From Casuarina equisetifolia (taxonomy: Eukaryota > Streptophyta > Magnoliopsida > Fagales > Casuarinaceae), in NCBI GenBank assembly GCA_028551475.1, contig CM052360.1, positions 25,056,682 through 25,120,681 on the forward strand: 64,000 nt of DNA, read 5' to 3'. Under the pieces are notes generated by a model. That model ran no database searches. It was not told where the DNA came from and was given only the letters and a program-made list of their open reading frames with translations. Shown here one piece after another: positions 50,090 to 61,559 of this stretch. Every line of letters begins with the position of its first letter. The first letter of the stretch is position 1. The position numbers and the translations under genes were made by a program.

Positions 50090-50380
50090 TGATAAACGCG
50101 AAGGTAGCTGTGATCTTGGAAAGGTAAACGAGAGAAATAGACATTTGACAGTTAATTCGGTCAGTGCACGGCGTAAACGCAGTGACCTGTCAATCACGGC
50201 TTTGGGAAGGTTAAAAGAGACTAAACTTGGGCAGTGAACCCGACAGTCTTTTTGGCGCTAATTTTTAGATTGTCTTTAAAAGAGACTAATCTTTGCAATA
50301 GCTCAGAGTCGGAGTAAATCCGTACTTTCCCATCTCCGCAGGGAGAAGAAGAACCGTGTGAATCTACCAATCCTATATAA
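50090..50380 (+). promoter_or_regulatory. upstream region of the Tyr-rich gene, homologous to the DC1 gene upstream
   Basis: 50090-50250 matches 33000-33150, and 50290-50380 matches 34380-34490. At the DC1 locus the two blocks are about 1.2 kb apart; here they are adjacent. A shared promoter/leader is the natural inference. Confidence 0.55.
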
Positions 50381-50651
50381 ACGGTGAGACAAATTTTTGT
50401 TTTCTTTTTAGAGAAGATTTTCCGTGCAACACTGGAACTGCGTCCGTGATTCTTGTCTGTAAATCTGAAAAAAGCTGCTCATGTTTTGTACGGACGGTAC
50501 TATATAGGATTTATTCATTGTAAATTTTCAGAATAAGATAAAATATTAAAAAAAATCAATTTTTTAAGGTTTACTCTCTGTGCTTCGTCCTCTCTATTTA
50601 GCCCCTTGGGTTTCAGAGTTGTTAATCGAAAGCTCTTAGCATCCTAACCCA

Positions 50652-52150
50652 ATGGCCTCCTCACCTGCCTCAGCCTCATCAGCCGCATTGCCATACGCTG
50701 CGTATGGCAATGCGGCTGAAGGGTCCACCTGCCGTGCAGCGTTTTCTCTGCAGCAGCCGCAGAGACCATCGACCCACTTGTATCAGGCCATTCCGCCGGT
50801 CCAGTCGGCCGTTTCTGACTTCTCCCTGACCCAGACGACCCCTCAATACGCGCACAATGCTAAAAGCGCACATAGTGGCTGGGGAAACCAGCCGGAATGT
50901 CAGATTTGCCCACGATTTGGGCACGAAGTAATCCAGTGTCGGGAACGCTACAACCCCAACTTTCAGTAGTCCTATCCGACGCAGGCTCCCCCGCCGCAGC
51001 CGCGGGTGATGGCCGGAGGAACTTGGTTTACTGATTCGACCCATTCTATTATGAACAGACCATCCCAACCGTCCGGCGTCCACTCATATTCAAATGCCCA
51101 GCAGGTCAACACAGGTAATGGATTTAGTTTTATTTATATATATAATTAAAAACACGGTAGTTATATTTTGCCAGCAATTCTCTCCATGTCCTACTTGTTG
51201 GTTTCATTAGCAAGATCTTGTTGTCTGTTTTCATAACATATAGTTCAAAGATTTTGTCAAAACTTAAGGAGTTGATAATACTCTTTAGTTGTTGTTAGTT
51301 ATCTGTTTGATCTTATATGACTCTTATTTTTCTCATTCTCGTAGAATATCAATGTCAAAAATACCTAGAATCCAATACTGTTCATGGATGGGCGAATGAT
51401 GAACAAAAAGGTGAATATTATTCAAAAGAAAAGGCTGGATATAAAAAGGAAGATAAATGCTATTACGAGGGTGAAAAGAGAAGTGGATACTACTTAGGAG
51501 AGAAAGCTAAATACCAAGAAGGTAAATACTACTTAGAAAACAAAGAGAAAGGTGAATACTTTTCAAAAGGAAAAGTTAGATATGAAAATAGAGGTAAATA
51601 CTATTATGAGGATGGAAGGAGAGGGGGATACTACTATGAGGATGAAAGGAGAGGTGAATACTACTCAGGAGAGAAAGCTGAGTACCAAGAAGAAGGTGAA
51701 CACTACTTAGAAGACAAAAAGAAAGGTGAATACTATGCAAAAGAAAATGTTGAATACAAAAAGGAAGAAAGCATAGGGAGACACTACTATGAGGATGAAA
51801 AGAAAGATGAGTATTATGTAGAGGACAAAAGGAAAGATGAATACCATTCAAAAGAAAAGGTTGAATATGAAGAGGAAGGTAAATACTATTATGAGAATAA
51901 AAGAAGAGATGAATACGGATACAAAGGTGAATACTTCTTAGAGTACGAAAGGGAAGTTGTATACTTCTCAAAGGAGAAAGCTCAATATGAAGAATGTAAA
52001 TACTACTTACAAGATGTGAAGGAAGGTGAATACTACTTAGAAAAGACAGTTGAATACGATGACCAAGGAGGATATTTCTTAGGGAACGAAAGAGAAGGTG
52101 AATACCAAGAAGAGGCTGAAGCTTTCTCGCAGCTGACAATTGAAGGATAA
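50652..52150 (+). CDS. chimeric gene: copia Gag/protease-derived exon joined to Tyr/Glu/Lys-rich repeat exon
   Basis: Exon 1 (50652-51114) begins MASSPASASSAALPYAAYGN and reaches the zinc knuckle CQICPRFGHEVIQC, as in copia Gag. After an in-frame TAG (50967-50969) the same frame runs on through a Pro-rich linker and WFTDSTHSIMN, a degenerate copia protease site, to a donor acag|gtaatg at 51115. Exon 2 (51345-52150) follows a ctcgtag acceptor in matching phase (G|AA TAT CAA). It encodes about 267 residues built from imperfect GEYYSKEKxxYKKExKYYYE-type repeats, free of stops for 0.8 kb, then TAA. A good donor (cag|gtaagt, 52161) and acceptor (tttctag, 52323) suggest a spliced 3' UTR. I know of no family with this repeat. 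The TAG makes it a pseudogene, a readthrough case or two transcripts. Confidence 0.5.
50681..50717. repeat. perfect 18-bp inverted repeat with 1-nt centre
   Basis: agccgcattgccatacgc (50681-50698), one t, then its exact reverse complement (50700-50717). It lies in the coding start of exon 1, where it encodes SAALPYAAYGNAA. A transcript could form a very stable hairpin. Confidence 0.97.
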
Positions 52151-52329
52151 GCAGCGGCAGGTAAGTTTGTTGGTGGAAGTAACTAGTTTAACTTTGCTAA
52201 ACCCCTTTTCATCTTTTTCTTTGGGGATTGGAATCGTACCAAGGCATGCGGTATATGTTGTAGATTTGCTTTTCTTATCTGGATCACAATGCAATCAAGT
52301 TTTTTTTTTTTTTTTTTTTCTAGGATTTC

Positions 52330-54120
52330 ATCTGTCGTTGATCCACACCACAATCCCCAAAAGTACAAAAACAAATATGACGGAAGTTCTTGTCATCGCA
52401 GGCTGGCCTATGATTACTAGATTTGCCTTTTATTTGTTGTCGAAAGAGACATTTCTCTGGGTCTTTGGGCAGTGCGATCATGTAGACCAGCTATGTGAAA
52501 AGGAAACTTTTGGAGAAATATATGTAGCTTTACAGACTATCTTTACGTATAGGTATTTCTCTTGTTTTAATACGAGTATTTTAGGTGAATAAATCTCACA
52601 ACAGAGGAATTAGAGACAGCATTCTTTGTTGTGCTGTCATCAACATACGATTACAAGTCTCTTTCGCAGGTCCAAATTTTGAGTTTATTACAATACTCTG
52701 AACTTGATACCTCTTAAGGGCCTAAACCACCCGTCTGACGTTAGCTAACCTATATTCAAAGCCATGTATCATTCATCTTCCAATTCTTATTCTCTTATCT
52801 CCATCACGCAAAGATTTCCATGAATATTTATTTCCTATTGTTTAACAAAGATAGGAGGAGCTTGACTTTTTGTAGCAGGTTTGTCGCTCTACTGCTATTA
52901 TTTTAGCATGCTACTTAACAGGTGCTTTAAAGATTTTATCAAAACTCAAGTCTTTTTTTTTTTAATCAAATTGTTTCCATCTTTTTATTTTTTATTTTTA
53001 TGGATTGGACTCATACACAAGCATGGACAAGTTAGTTAAAAAAGGATAATCATGTGCTATCTCTTTTCACTCCTTTTTTTTATTGGAAGAAACGAATAAG
53101 ATTTCCTACCCATGGTAGTTGAATTATTGATAATTGCGAAAAGATGAAAGTAGAAGGAAAACAATTGAACACTAAGAAAAGAGGGAATTGAAAAAGTTCT
53201 CATATTATATTATATTGCAATTTTTTTTTTCAGGGGCTATTATGCCATTGTGCTATAACTAATTGCATGTTATCTTGTGTTATATTCATTATAATGTTTG
53301 TGAAAAGATTTTTGATTCTACAATGTTCAATTATCTCAAGTATTTCTTTATACTCTAATATAAGGATTTTACACTAGTTGAACTGCTGTAATGAGAGATT
53401 TTTTTCCCAAAGTTCTTGTGTAAAAGCCATCCATGTGCACAATCATCACCCTTACAATTGCTCCTCCTATAGAAGTATGACAATTTGTTGCTCAATTGCC
53501 AATAATGTTATCATGGGTAAAACTCACACTATAGCAATGTGATCCCAATTCTGCATGTTTTCTGGATTTCAGATCATTGAGAAAATAAACTTTAAAGGAC
53601 CGTATAGGCCAATTCAGCCTATAAACTCAAAAAGCCCGGTTGATTGGGTGGGTTTAGGACCTGTGATAATTTTTGGGTTTAATGGCCCATGATTTTGTGT
53701 TTGTAAGTTTAATATTTCTAAACTCATAGATTCAACAAAGATGGCTTACAAGTCATAGAAACGGGACTTTGCTAGTTGGATAAATTGAGCTTATAGGTTA
53801 TGAGATATGCTTGAATAACTCTGATTTGTCAGTGACACTTTTCTCATCTTCTCCAACAGTCATATAAAAATTAATGAGATCATGATTTTCAACTCTTAAT
53901 TTGATAATTCAGACAATTTTTCTGTTTTTGTTAAGAAAATTGATAATTTCTGATATAGTTACTTGTTAGAAAATAATGTATATTTTAATTAAATAAGATT
54001 TCTATATAGACTTCATTAATATGGACAATCTTTACAATGTTCTTAACAATTATTGTAGCAAATATATCAATAATCTTTGCCTGGCAGGATTGGTGCTCAG
54101 TGACTGCTGTTTCTCTAATT
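52330..54120. other. spacer, no gene recognised
   Basis: Holds the likely 3' UTR exon of the Tyr-rich gene (from 52324), several T runs, and a block at 53600-53830 related to 48080-48260. Confidence 0.45.
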
Positions 54121-54126
54121 CTGTAG

Positions 54127-54220
54127 AATATCAAGGCTGATATCTTTGGGCAAGGCAGCGGCGTGGCAAATCTGTTGATGGATATAACTACTCCAAGGCT
54201 ATTTAGAATCCCATTAGACT
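54127..54220 (+). pseudogene. relic of the Tyr-rich gene's second exon, repeats deleted
   Basis: After a ttctgtag acceptor, aatatcaaggctga resembles the start of exon 2 (aatatcaatg...). Within about 35 bp ggcagcggcgtggca resembles that exon's end (agcagcggcaggta). The repeat-coding middle is absent, and a TGA follows three codons in. Confidence 0.4.
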
Positions 54221-54699
54221 AAACTCTACAACCAACTGTTGAGAACTCTCTTTTCTATTAGACTGCTTCCATCACTTAGTTTTTTGATCGGTTTAACCAA
54301 AAGTTATCTCTTTTCACTTTCTTTTTTCATTTTTCTTTTCATTGGAAAAACCAAATTTCGCACGTTTAACATGAAAGGCTGGATAAAGTGTCCAACCTGA
54401 ATGAGCAATCCACTACATGGTCGTTTCAATAATCAAACTTGATAAGAGTAAATACACACGTAGTGTATCTTTATGAAGCTGTGCCTTTTTTTTTTTTTTA
54501 ATATGCAACACAGCATGATGAGGTCCTTTTGCGTGAGGGCCTCGTGTTTTTTCAGAGCCTAATTTGCCATTCAAGTGTCATCGCCATCAAAAGCCAAACA
54601 AGCAATCTTTTTTCACTCTGTTCTTTCCATTTTTAAGAATCGAATTTCCAACCAAAAGCAATCTCTTTTCACTTTTTTTTTTTTTTAAATCTTCAACGC

Positions 54700-54880
54700 A
54701 GTATGATAAGGTTCTTTTCTTTAAGCGCCTAATATGCTGCGCTCAGAAAACAACAGCAGTTATAATTTTTCGTTATCATGGGTTCCATGATTTCACTGCC
54801 AAATAATTTATCCTCTTTTCTGATAAGGCTAATTAAGAGGCTTAGAACTCATATTCTTTGAATTCTATCTTTTGGTTGAG
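54700..54880 (-). repeat. dispersed repeat family, copy F
   Basis: gaaaacaacagcagtta, caaataatttatcctc and gataaggctaattaagaggc match the other copies at 32.4, 37, 38 and 61.3 kb. Confidence 0.55.
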
Positions 54881-55424
54881 TTTAATATGGTGGAACTATC
54901 GATTTTGTTAATATTTTATCAACGCAATTTTAGGATAATATTTTTTTCTTAACAATGGTTTTAATAATCTAATTTTTACTTCAGTATTCTTCCCCCTTGA
55001 TGAAAAGGCGTACATTAAAATTAATCCTCATATCTTACTAATCATTTACTTCTCAAAGCTGAGTGTAGATCACTTAAAATGACAATGAAAATAGAAGGAT
55101 CTTATTGCCCAACAATATCTTAAACTATTTAATTCAAAAGTTATTTAATAAAAATGATATTAAGCCGGAAACTTTGTCATCAAAATAATGAACGAAATTT
55201 CGCATTCATCTCCCTGCGTTCTGGGACTTAGCCAAACAATAAGAACAACCAATATGAGCCAACTGGCTGGCAAGTACAGCAGTTAACACAGTTGTTTGTG
55301 TTAAAATTTGAACTCATCTACCATACCCCAAAAGGCAACTAGCTTCCTGTGGCAGATTTATCACTCTCTCCCTCATTTTTACCCTCGGTTTCATCCTTCT
55401 CTACTGCTATTGTCAGTAATGCTG

Positions 55425-55878
55425 TGGAATGGGCGTACCTGCTCCTGCATGGAATGGGTATTTTCTGCCCCCCTTTGCTGTCTTTGCTCTGCTGCCTTGG
55501 CCTTGGTAATCGGCCCCTGGGAAGAACTGTTAGTAGGAAGTGGCTTCCGGTATCTCCTGGTATGCAGAATGTTGACAAACTAAAAGGGAAACAGACAAAA
55601 GGTAAGGATTCAGGGCTCGTTAACGGGAACCCGATACCACCAACTCCTCCTGCGCACAGAAAAGAGAATTTCCCAAAGATTCACGATACCCCACTGCATA
55701 GCCAAAAGCCAATACAAAAGACAAACACAATGGGCCCTCCCTACACACGGTGCTTCTAACTTGGCCCACACCTTTTACATAATACAAACCCACTAACGTC
55801 ACTCCTACACTACTTGTTTTAGTTAACATCACACATAAGACAAATAAAATTAATACAATTTACAAAAAGGCCGTAACA
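55425..55878 (-). repeat. gypsy 3' LTR
   Basis: This 454-bp repeat runs from tggaatggg to gtaaca on the plus strand and is followed by the polypurine tract. Confidence 0.95.
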
Positions 55879-55898
55879 ATTCCCTCCCCCTTAACTTT
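55879..55898 (-). promoter_or_regulatory. gypsy polypurine tract
   Basis: On the minus strand the bases next to the 3' LTR include aagggggaggga, a purine run that should prime plus-strand DNA synthesis. Confidence 0.85.
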
Positions 55899-55908
55899 AG
55901 CCTTGTCC

Positions 55909-57480
55909 TCAAGGCTGACTGCTGTCCGTGGCTTGGAAGGCAGGATATTTGGAGTAAAACTCCTTCTCTTCAACCCAGGTGGCTTCAGCTGGCGGTTTCC
56001 CCCTCCTCTTTCTGCGTTCCAACACAGCTTGGGGAACATTTTCTTCTTCAAACGCATCTTGAAAGTCTTTAGAAACTATCTCTCGTGTGGTCTCTGGATC
56101 ACCAACAAATCTCTTAAGCTTCGACACATGAAATACAGGGTGTATCCTAGAGTTGGCAGGCATATCCAGCTCATAAGCCACCTTTCCCCTCCTATGAATC
56201 ACCTTATAAGGGCCACTATATTTGGGCTTCAGCTTCTGGTTCTTTCGTTTTGCCACTGAAATCTGTCGATATTGGGGCAATTTTACTAATACTAGGTCTC
56301 CCTCTTGATATTCCATCTCTCTTTTCTTCTTGTCATATACACGCTTCATTCACTCTTGAGCTGCTTGCAAATTTCTTTTAATCTTTTTTATAACAGCATC
56401 TCTTTCTTCCAGAATTTGTTCAACTGATGCTACCCTTGCTGTCCCCTTTACATATGTTAAAAGTGAGGGTGGGCTTCTTCCAAACACGGCCTCATAAGGG
56501 GTGCAAAGAATAGAACTATGCCAACTCGTATTATAACAGTATTGAACCCACGGCAACCACCTAACCCACTCTTTGGGGCTTTCCCCTGCAAAACACCTCA
56601 AGTACATCTCCAAGGTTTTATTCAATACTTCCGTTTGTCCATCAGTTTGTGGATGATAAGTAGAGGAGAAGTTAAAACTGGTGTGCTGTAACCGAAATAA
56701 TTCCTTCCAAAACTTGCTTGTAAATAACGGATCTCGATCACACACAATGGTTCGAGGCATTCAATATAACTTGAAAATATTTTCAAAGAAAGCTTGGGCC
56801 ACCATAACGGCTGTATAAGGATGGGAAAGCAGAATAAAGTGTCCATATTTTGATAACCGATCCACCATAACTAACACCACCGATTTCCCAAAAGAATATG
56901 ATAGCCCTTCAATGAAATCCATAGCAATATCCTCCCAGATTTGTTCTGGAATTGGTAAGGGTTGCAAGGTTCGAACACCCTTCATATTTTCACCTTTATT
57001 CTTCTAACAAACCACACACTCCTTAATGATCTGATCAACCAATTTCTTCATACCTTTCCAATAAAATACTGCTTTCACTCTTCTTAACATTTTCTCTTGC
57101 CCTTCATGCCCACTACAATGCATTTCTTTAATAATAATAGGAACAAGGGAAGAGTTAGAAGGAAGAAATACCTTTTCTTTAAAGGTAAGGATACCCTCTT
57201 TGTAGTTCCATGGACCCACCACCTCTCCACATTTTATATTCCCCATTATCTCTTGTGCCTTGGGATTTGTTTTAATCTCTTCTCGAATAGCATCTACCCA
57301 TTGAGGGTAAGGGGCTGTTATGGCTGAACAAGATCCTTTATTTACAACTTCATCCTCATCTTTTGCCGCGCCCTGCCTAGAAAGCCCATCAGCCACTATG
57401 TTATCTCTACCAGCCTTGTATTCTACCACAAAATCATACCCCAAGAGTTTTAAAAGCCATTTTTGCTGCGCCGGAGTGAT
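55909..57480 (-). pseudogene. gypsy integrase with C-terminal chromodomain
   Basis: The zinc-binding start (MHCSGHEGQEKMLRRV, CVVC) precedes the core ([61 protein letters not shown]). The C-terminal part reads KPKYSGPYKVIHRRGKVAYE and PVFHVSKLKRFVG. The terminal VLERRKRRGKPP and ATWVEEKEFYSKYP mark a chromodomain. In-frame stops lie at 57004, 56761 and 56350 (lowest base of each codon). The chromodomain in this family can direct insertion to modified chromatin. Confidence 0.9.
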
Positions 57481-58955
57481 TATTTCTGATCCTACAAAAA
57501 TTTAAGACTTCGTTGATCCGTTCTGATGATGAATTTACTTCCCAACAAGTAATGGCGCCATTTCTGCACTGCCAAGATAATAGCCAACATTTCTCGATCA
57601 TAAGTGGAAAGGCGCAAATGATTCCCATGTAAAGTCTTGCTAAAATAAGCTAGAGGCCGATTCCCTTGTGATAATACCGCTCTAACCCCAGATCCTGACG
57701 CATCACACTCCACGGTAAAAGGCTGACTGAAATATGGTAATCTCATCACTGGAGCAGTTGTCATTGCCAATTTCAATCGATCAAATACTTCCTGAGCCTG
57801 ATTATTCCAAACAAAGGCATCTTTTTTCAACAAGTTGGTGAGTGGTTCCGTGATTCTACCATAACCCTCAATGAAGCGTTGATAATATCCTGCGGTCCCC
57901 AAAAATCCTCGCAAAGCCTTCACTGTTTTTGGAACTGGCCATTGAAGTATAGCTTCCACTTTGCTGGGATCCATCGCAACCCCTTTTTCACTGATCACAT
58001 GACCTAAAAACTTTAATTCTGTTTGCCCAAATTCACATTTTGATAATTTCACATATAGATTGTTCCTCCGCAATGTATCTAAGACCACCCGCACATGTCT
58101 GAGATGTTCCTCCTAACTCTTACTGTAAACTAATATGTCGTCGAAAAAGACCAAAACCATTTTTCTTAAGTGCTCCTGGAACACCACATTCATAAGTGAC
58201 TGGAAGGTGGAAGGGCCATTAGTGACTCCAAACGGCATTACTAAAAATTCATAGTGTCCACAGTGGGTTCGGAAGGCTGTCTTTTCAATATCCTCTTCCC
58301 TCATCCGTACTTGATAATACTTCGATCTAAGATCCAATTTTGAAAAATAGTGAGCCTCGTGCAACTCATCCAAAAGTTCATCGATGGTAGGGATTGGAAA
58401 TTTATCCTTTACTGTTTGTTTATTAAGCTCCCGATAGTTAATGCACAATCTCCAAGATCCATCCCCTTTTTTCACCAATATTACCGGTGAAGAAAAAGGG
58501 CTCTGACTAGGGCGGATAACCCCCTCATCCAATAACTCTTTAACCAATCTCTCAATTTCTTCTTTTTGAACATACGGGTATCTATACGGTCTCACTGATA
58601 TTGGCTTGCCATCTCCTTTAAGTACTATTCAGTGATCATGACTCCTTCTAGGGGGAAGCCTTTTTGGACTCTGGAACACATCCTCATAATAAGCTAGTAA
58701 CCACTCCATTGTTGCACCTCTCCCCCTTTGAGATCCTTCACTACCTTGCAGCCCCAATTGCTCCATATTCGCACCACCCACTAGCTGAACCACTAACAAC
58801 TGCCCTTTTTTAAGAATTTCCCTAGAAAACTGGCCTCCTTCCAGCAACTGTGAAGGTTTAGGTCGACACCCATAAAGAACCACTTGTCTGTTATTCATGA
58901 AAAATTCCATTCTATGCTCTGCAAAGTTCCACACAATATCACCCAAAGTTTCCAA
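57481..58955 (-). pseudogene. gypsy reverse transcriptase and RNase H
   Basis: [20 protein letters not shown] opens the RT. It continues with LINYRELN-type [37 protein letters not shown] and the catalytic FFDDILVYS. RNase H follows (VECDASGSGVRAVLSQ, YDREMLAIILAVQKW). Stops occur at 58629, 58113 and 57492, and a one-base shift near 57480 moves into the integrase frame. The sequence style is chromoviral; I do not assign a named lineage. Confidence 0.92.
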
Positions 58956-60567
58956 CCACTATACTCCTAGAACTACATCCACGGCCATTAAAGGAAGTAC
59001 GTATAAATCCATTTTTATTCCCATTCCTTGTAATTTCACCTCTACATCTCGACAAACTCCAAAACTCTCAATTCCTTTTCCACTTGCCACAAGTACCTTA
59101 AATGTAGAAAAGCTATCTACTTGAAGCCCAATCCGTGCTACCAAACTTTGATCAATAAAATTATGGGTGCTTCCTGAATCAACTAACACCCTTATCAGTC
59201 GCTTAAATGAAGCTACTTGACCTTCCACCTTCATCGTTTTCGGTTTACCAACCCCCATATCATAAAGGGCCATAGTGGAGATGCCCATCGGTTCTTCTGT
59301 ATCCAAACAATCAGTAAACTCATCTCCACCGTCATTCGGATCCGCACTAGTGTCCACATCATCCTATTCATCAGGATACATCGCTTCACAAATGAATAAC
59401 CGACGTTTACATTTATGCCCCGGGCCGTAATGATCATTACAATGATAACATAACCCCTTTTTCCGCCGTTCTTCTAATTCTGCCACAGTAAACTTCCGGA
59501 TAGGTAATGGAGGTCGTGAAGATGTAGCATGATTCTGAACAATCACTGTTTTATTGGGTATAGGGGGTGTGTCTGATTTTGAATTACCGCGGGTCGAGCA
59601 TCACGCCGATTGGGATTTTCTACTCCCCCACAGTGAAATGGAACATAAGGAAATCTAGTGCCATGCAACTTCAAGAACTGATCTTCATAAATAAGAGCAT
59701 AATGTAAAGCTTCATGTAAGGAAGTAGGGTGTTTAGCATCCACATCACCTTGTATGCTCAGCTTTAAACCCCCAATGAAACAATCTACTACTTGTTGTGT
59801 AGTAAGGGGTCCCGCAGATTCTAAAGCATTTTTAAATTGTTCATAATAGATTTCAACTGATTCAATTTGTTCCAATTTCATCATATTATGTATAGAGCCA
59901 CGAGATTGGTTCGAACCATACCTATTCAAGAGTCCTTCTTTGAATTTATCCCATATAAGCCGCTCACCAACCCGCTGCAAATCTGCCTGATAAGCTTGCA
60001 ACCATTTCACTGCTCTCCCAGCCATATTCCAAGTAGAGATTTTCACCTTCTCCACATCATAATTTATGAACCTCAAAAAATTCTTCAGCCATAAATACCC
60101 AATCACTAGGATCATCCTCATGATGAAAACAAGGAAAATCAAACCTGGAAAGGTGCCCCAAGTTGCTAAACTGAGACTCCAAGTTCTGATTTTTTTTCCG
60201 TATCATTCAGACCTGACCCTTGCAAATCTGAGTGGTTCGGATCTGACCCATCAGGTTTTGGATCTGACCCATTTGGGTTCAGACTTGACCCGTTTGGGTG
60301 CGGAGTAGGATTCGGACCCCCTCCACCCTCAGTGTTGTGACTGCCTCCTCCATTGTTCACGTTGCTGCCTGGAGGGGTGAGAGAAGAAGAAGAACTACCT
60401 GCTACAATGGCCTCCACGTGGGTTAAAAGGAGAGCAAGGGAGTTGCGAATTTCTTCCATTTCAGAGCTTCGTTGGGACATGGTGGCTTCAAGGTGAGAGA
60501 AACTGTCCTCCATGGTAGGATCTATAGGCTCCGATGCCACTTGGAATGGGCGTACCTGCTCCTGCAC
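58956..60567 (-). pseudogene. gypsy Gag and protease
   Basis: The Gag start is MQEQVRPFQV at 60567. The conserved Gag (WNMAGRAVKWLQAYQ, WDKFKEGLLNRYG, QVVDCFIGGLKLSIQ) continues in a different frame, then the knuckle CYHCNDHYGPGHKC in a third. The protease has VDSGSTHNFID and the trailing VDVVLGV, with a TAG at 58959. At least two frameshifts and several stops inactivate it. Confidence 0.88.
60527..60539 (-). promoter_or_regulatory. gypsy primer binding site
   Basis: Two bases inside the 5' LTR border the minus strand reads TGGCATCGGAGCC. This is close to TGGTATCAGAGCC, complementary to initiator Met tRNA. Both mismatches are transitions. Confidence 0.75.
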
Positions 60568-60997
60568 GGAATGGGTATTTTCTGCCCCCCTTTGCTGTCT
60601 TTGCTCTGCTGCCTTGGCCCTGGTAATCAGCCCCTGGGAAGAACTGCTGGCAGGAAGTAGCTTCTGGTACCTCCTGGTATGCGGAATGTTGACAAACTAA
60701 AAGGGAAACAGACAAAAGGTAAGGATTCAGGGCTCGTTAACGTGAACCCGATACTACCAACTCCTCCTGCGCACAGGAAAGAGAATTTTCTGAAGATTCA
60801 CGATACCCCACTGCATAGCCAAAAGCCAATACAAAAGACAAACACAATGAGCCCTCCCTACACACGGTGCTTCTAACTTGGCCCACACCTTTTACATAAT
60901 ACAAACCCACTAACGTCACTCCTACACTACTTTAGTTTTAGTTAACATCACACATAAGACAAATAAAATTAATACAATTTACAAAAAGGCCGTAACA
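60542..60997 (-). repeat. gypsy 5' LTR
   Basis: This 456-bp LTR matches the copy at 55425 apart from 17 substitutions and a 2-bp indel in cttgttttag versus ctttagttttag. Confidence 0.95.
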
Positions 60998-61080
60998 TGC
61001 TGCTTAACATTTATATCGGTGAGTTGATTCTACGTGATTTTCATTTCTTTCATATTTTTACCTTCTCCCCATTTTCACAG

Positions 61081-61220
61081 AATATCAAAGCGAAGGAGAC
61101 TTGAACTCCTACGTTGCTAAAGATGGGTGTACGACGAAGAGGAAGCCGCATATTTTGATGGATGATAACCATTCCATGGCTATCCAGAATGTCACCATTA
61201 GGCTCAATTTCATTCTATGA
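61081..61220 (+). pseudogene. second relic of the Tyr-rich gene family exon
   Basis: After a ttcacag acceptor the frame opens EYQSEGDLNSYVAKDGC and runs 45 codons past the split one to TGA 61218-61220. The first codons match EYQ of the Tyr-rich exon. Later, gatggat(g)ataac and gctat(c/t)(c/t)agaat are shared with the relic at 54127. No Tyr-rich repeats remain. Confidence 0.4.
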
Positions 61221-61254
61221 CAAGGTTCCTTTGTTTCCGTGCCTCGTTCGAGGG

Positions 61255-61530
61255 CATCATGTCCTGTTGCTCCCCAGAAAACAACAGTAAGTATAGTTAA
61301 GCGTTCGATACATCTCTGCAAATAATTCAGGTACTTTTCTGACAAATGACAATAATCAAAAGCTTAGTATTGATTTAGGTAAGAACTGATGTTCAGCCAC
61401 GGCCTTTCTACCACTACAACACTCGCATGTTATTTGAATTCTCTGACAAGCGTTGGGAGCTGAAGTGACAGACATTAAAAATAAGATCAACCGTCTTTTT
61501 CTTCTGTTGAAACCGTACATTCCGAATTCC
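61255..61530 (-). repeat. dispersed repeat family, copy G
   Basis: gaaaacaacagtaagtat, caaataattcaggtac, gttcagccacggcctt and tttgaattctctgac align with the other copies in order. No open frame survives. Confidence 0.5.
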
Positions 61531-61559
61531 AGATATATCTGCATGTTTTTAATAATTCA

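Larger units (their letters stand above)
55425..60997 (-). mobile_element. complete but inactivated Ty3/gypsy chromovirus
   Basis: LTRs at 55425-55878 (454 bp) and 60542-60997 (456 bp) flank a minus-strand Gag-protease-RT-RNase H-integrase-chromodomain region, the gypsy order. The 5-bp duplication tgctg lies at 55420-55424 and 60998-61002. The LTRs differ by 17 substitutions (16 transitions) and one 2-bp indel, about 3.7%. Many stops and several frameshifts break the coding region. The element is 5573 bp long. Confidence 0.96.

Noticed and set aside
51576-52139. 187-codon open frame antisense to the Tyr-rich exon
   Set aside because: It arises from the Tyr/Glu/Lys codon usage on the other strand (His/Ser/Leu/Ile-rich mirror of the repeat). 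The sense frame explains the sequence.
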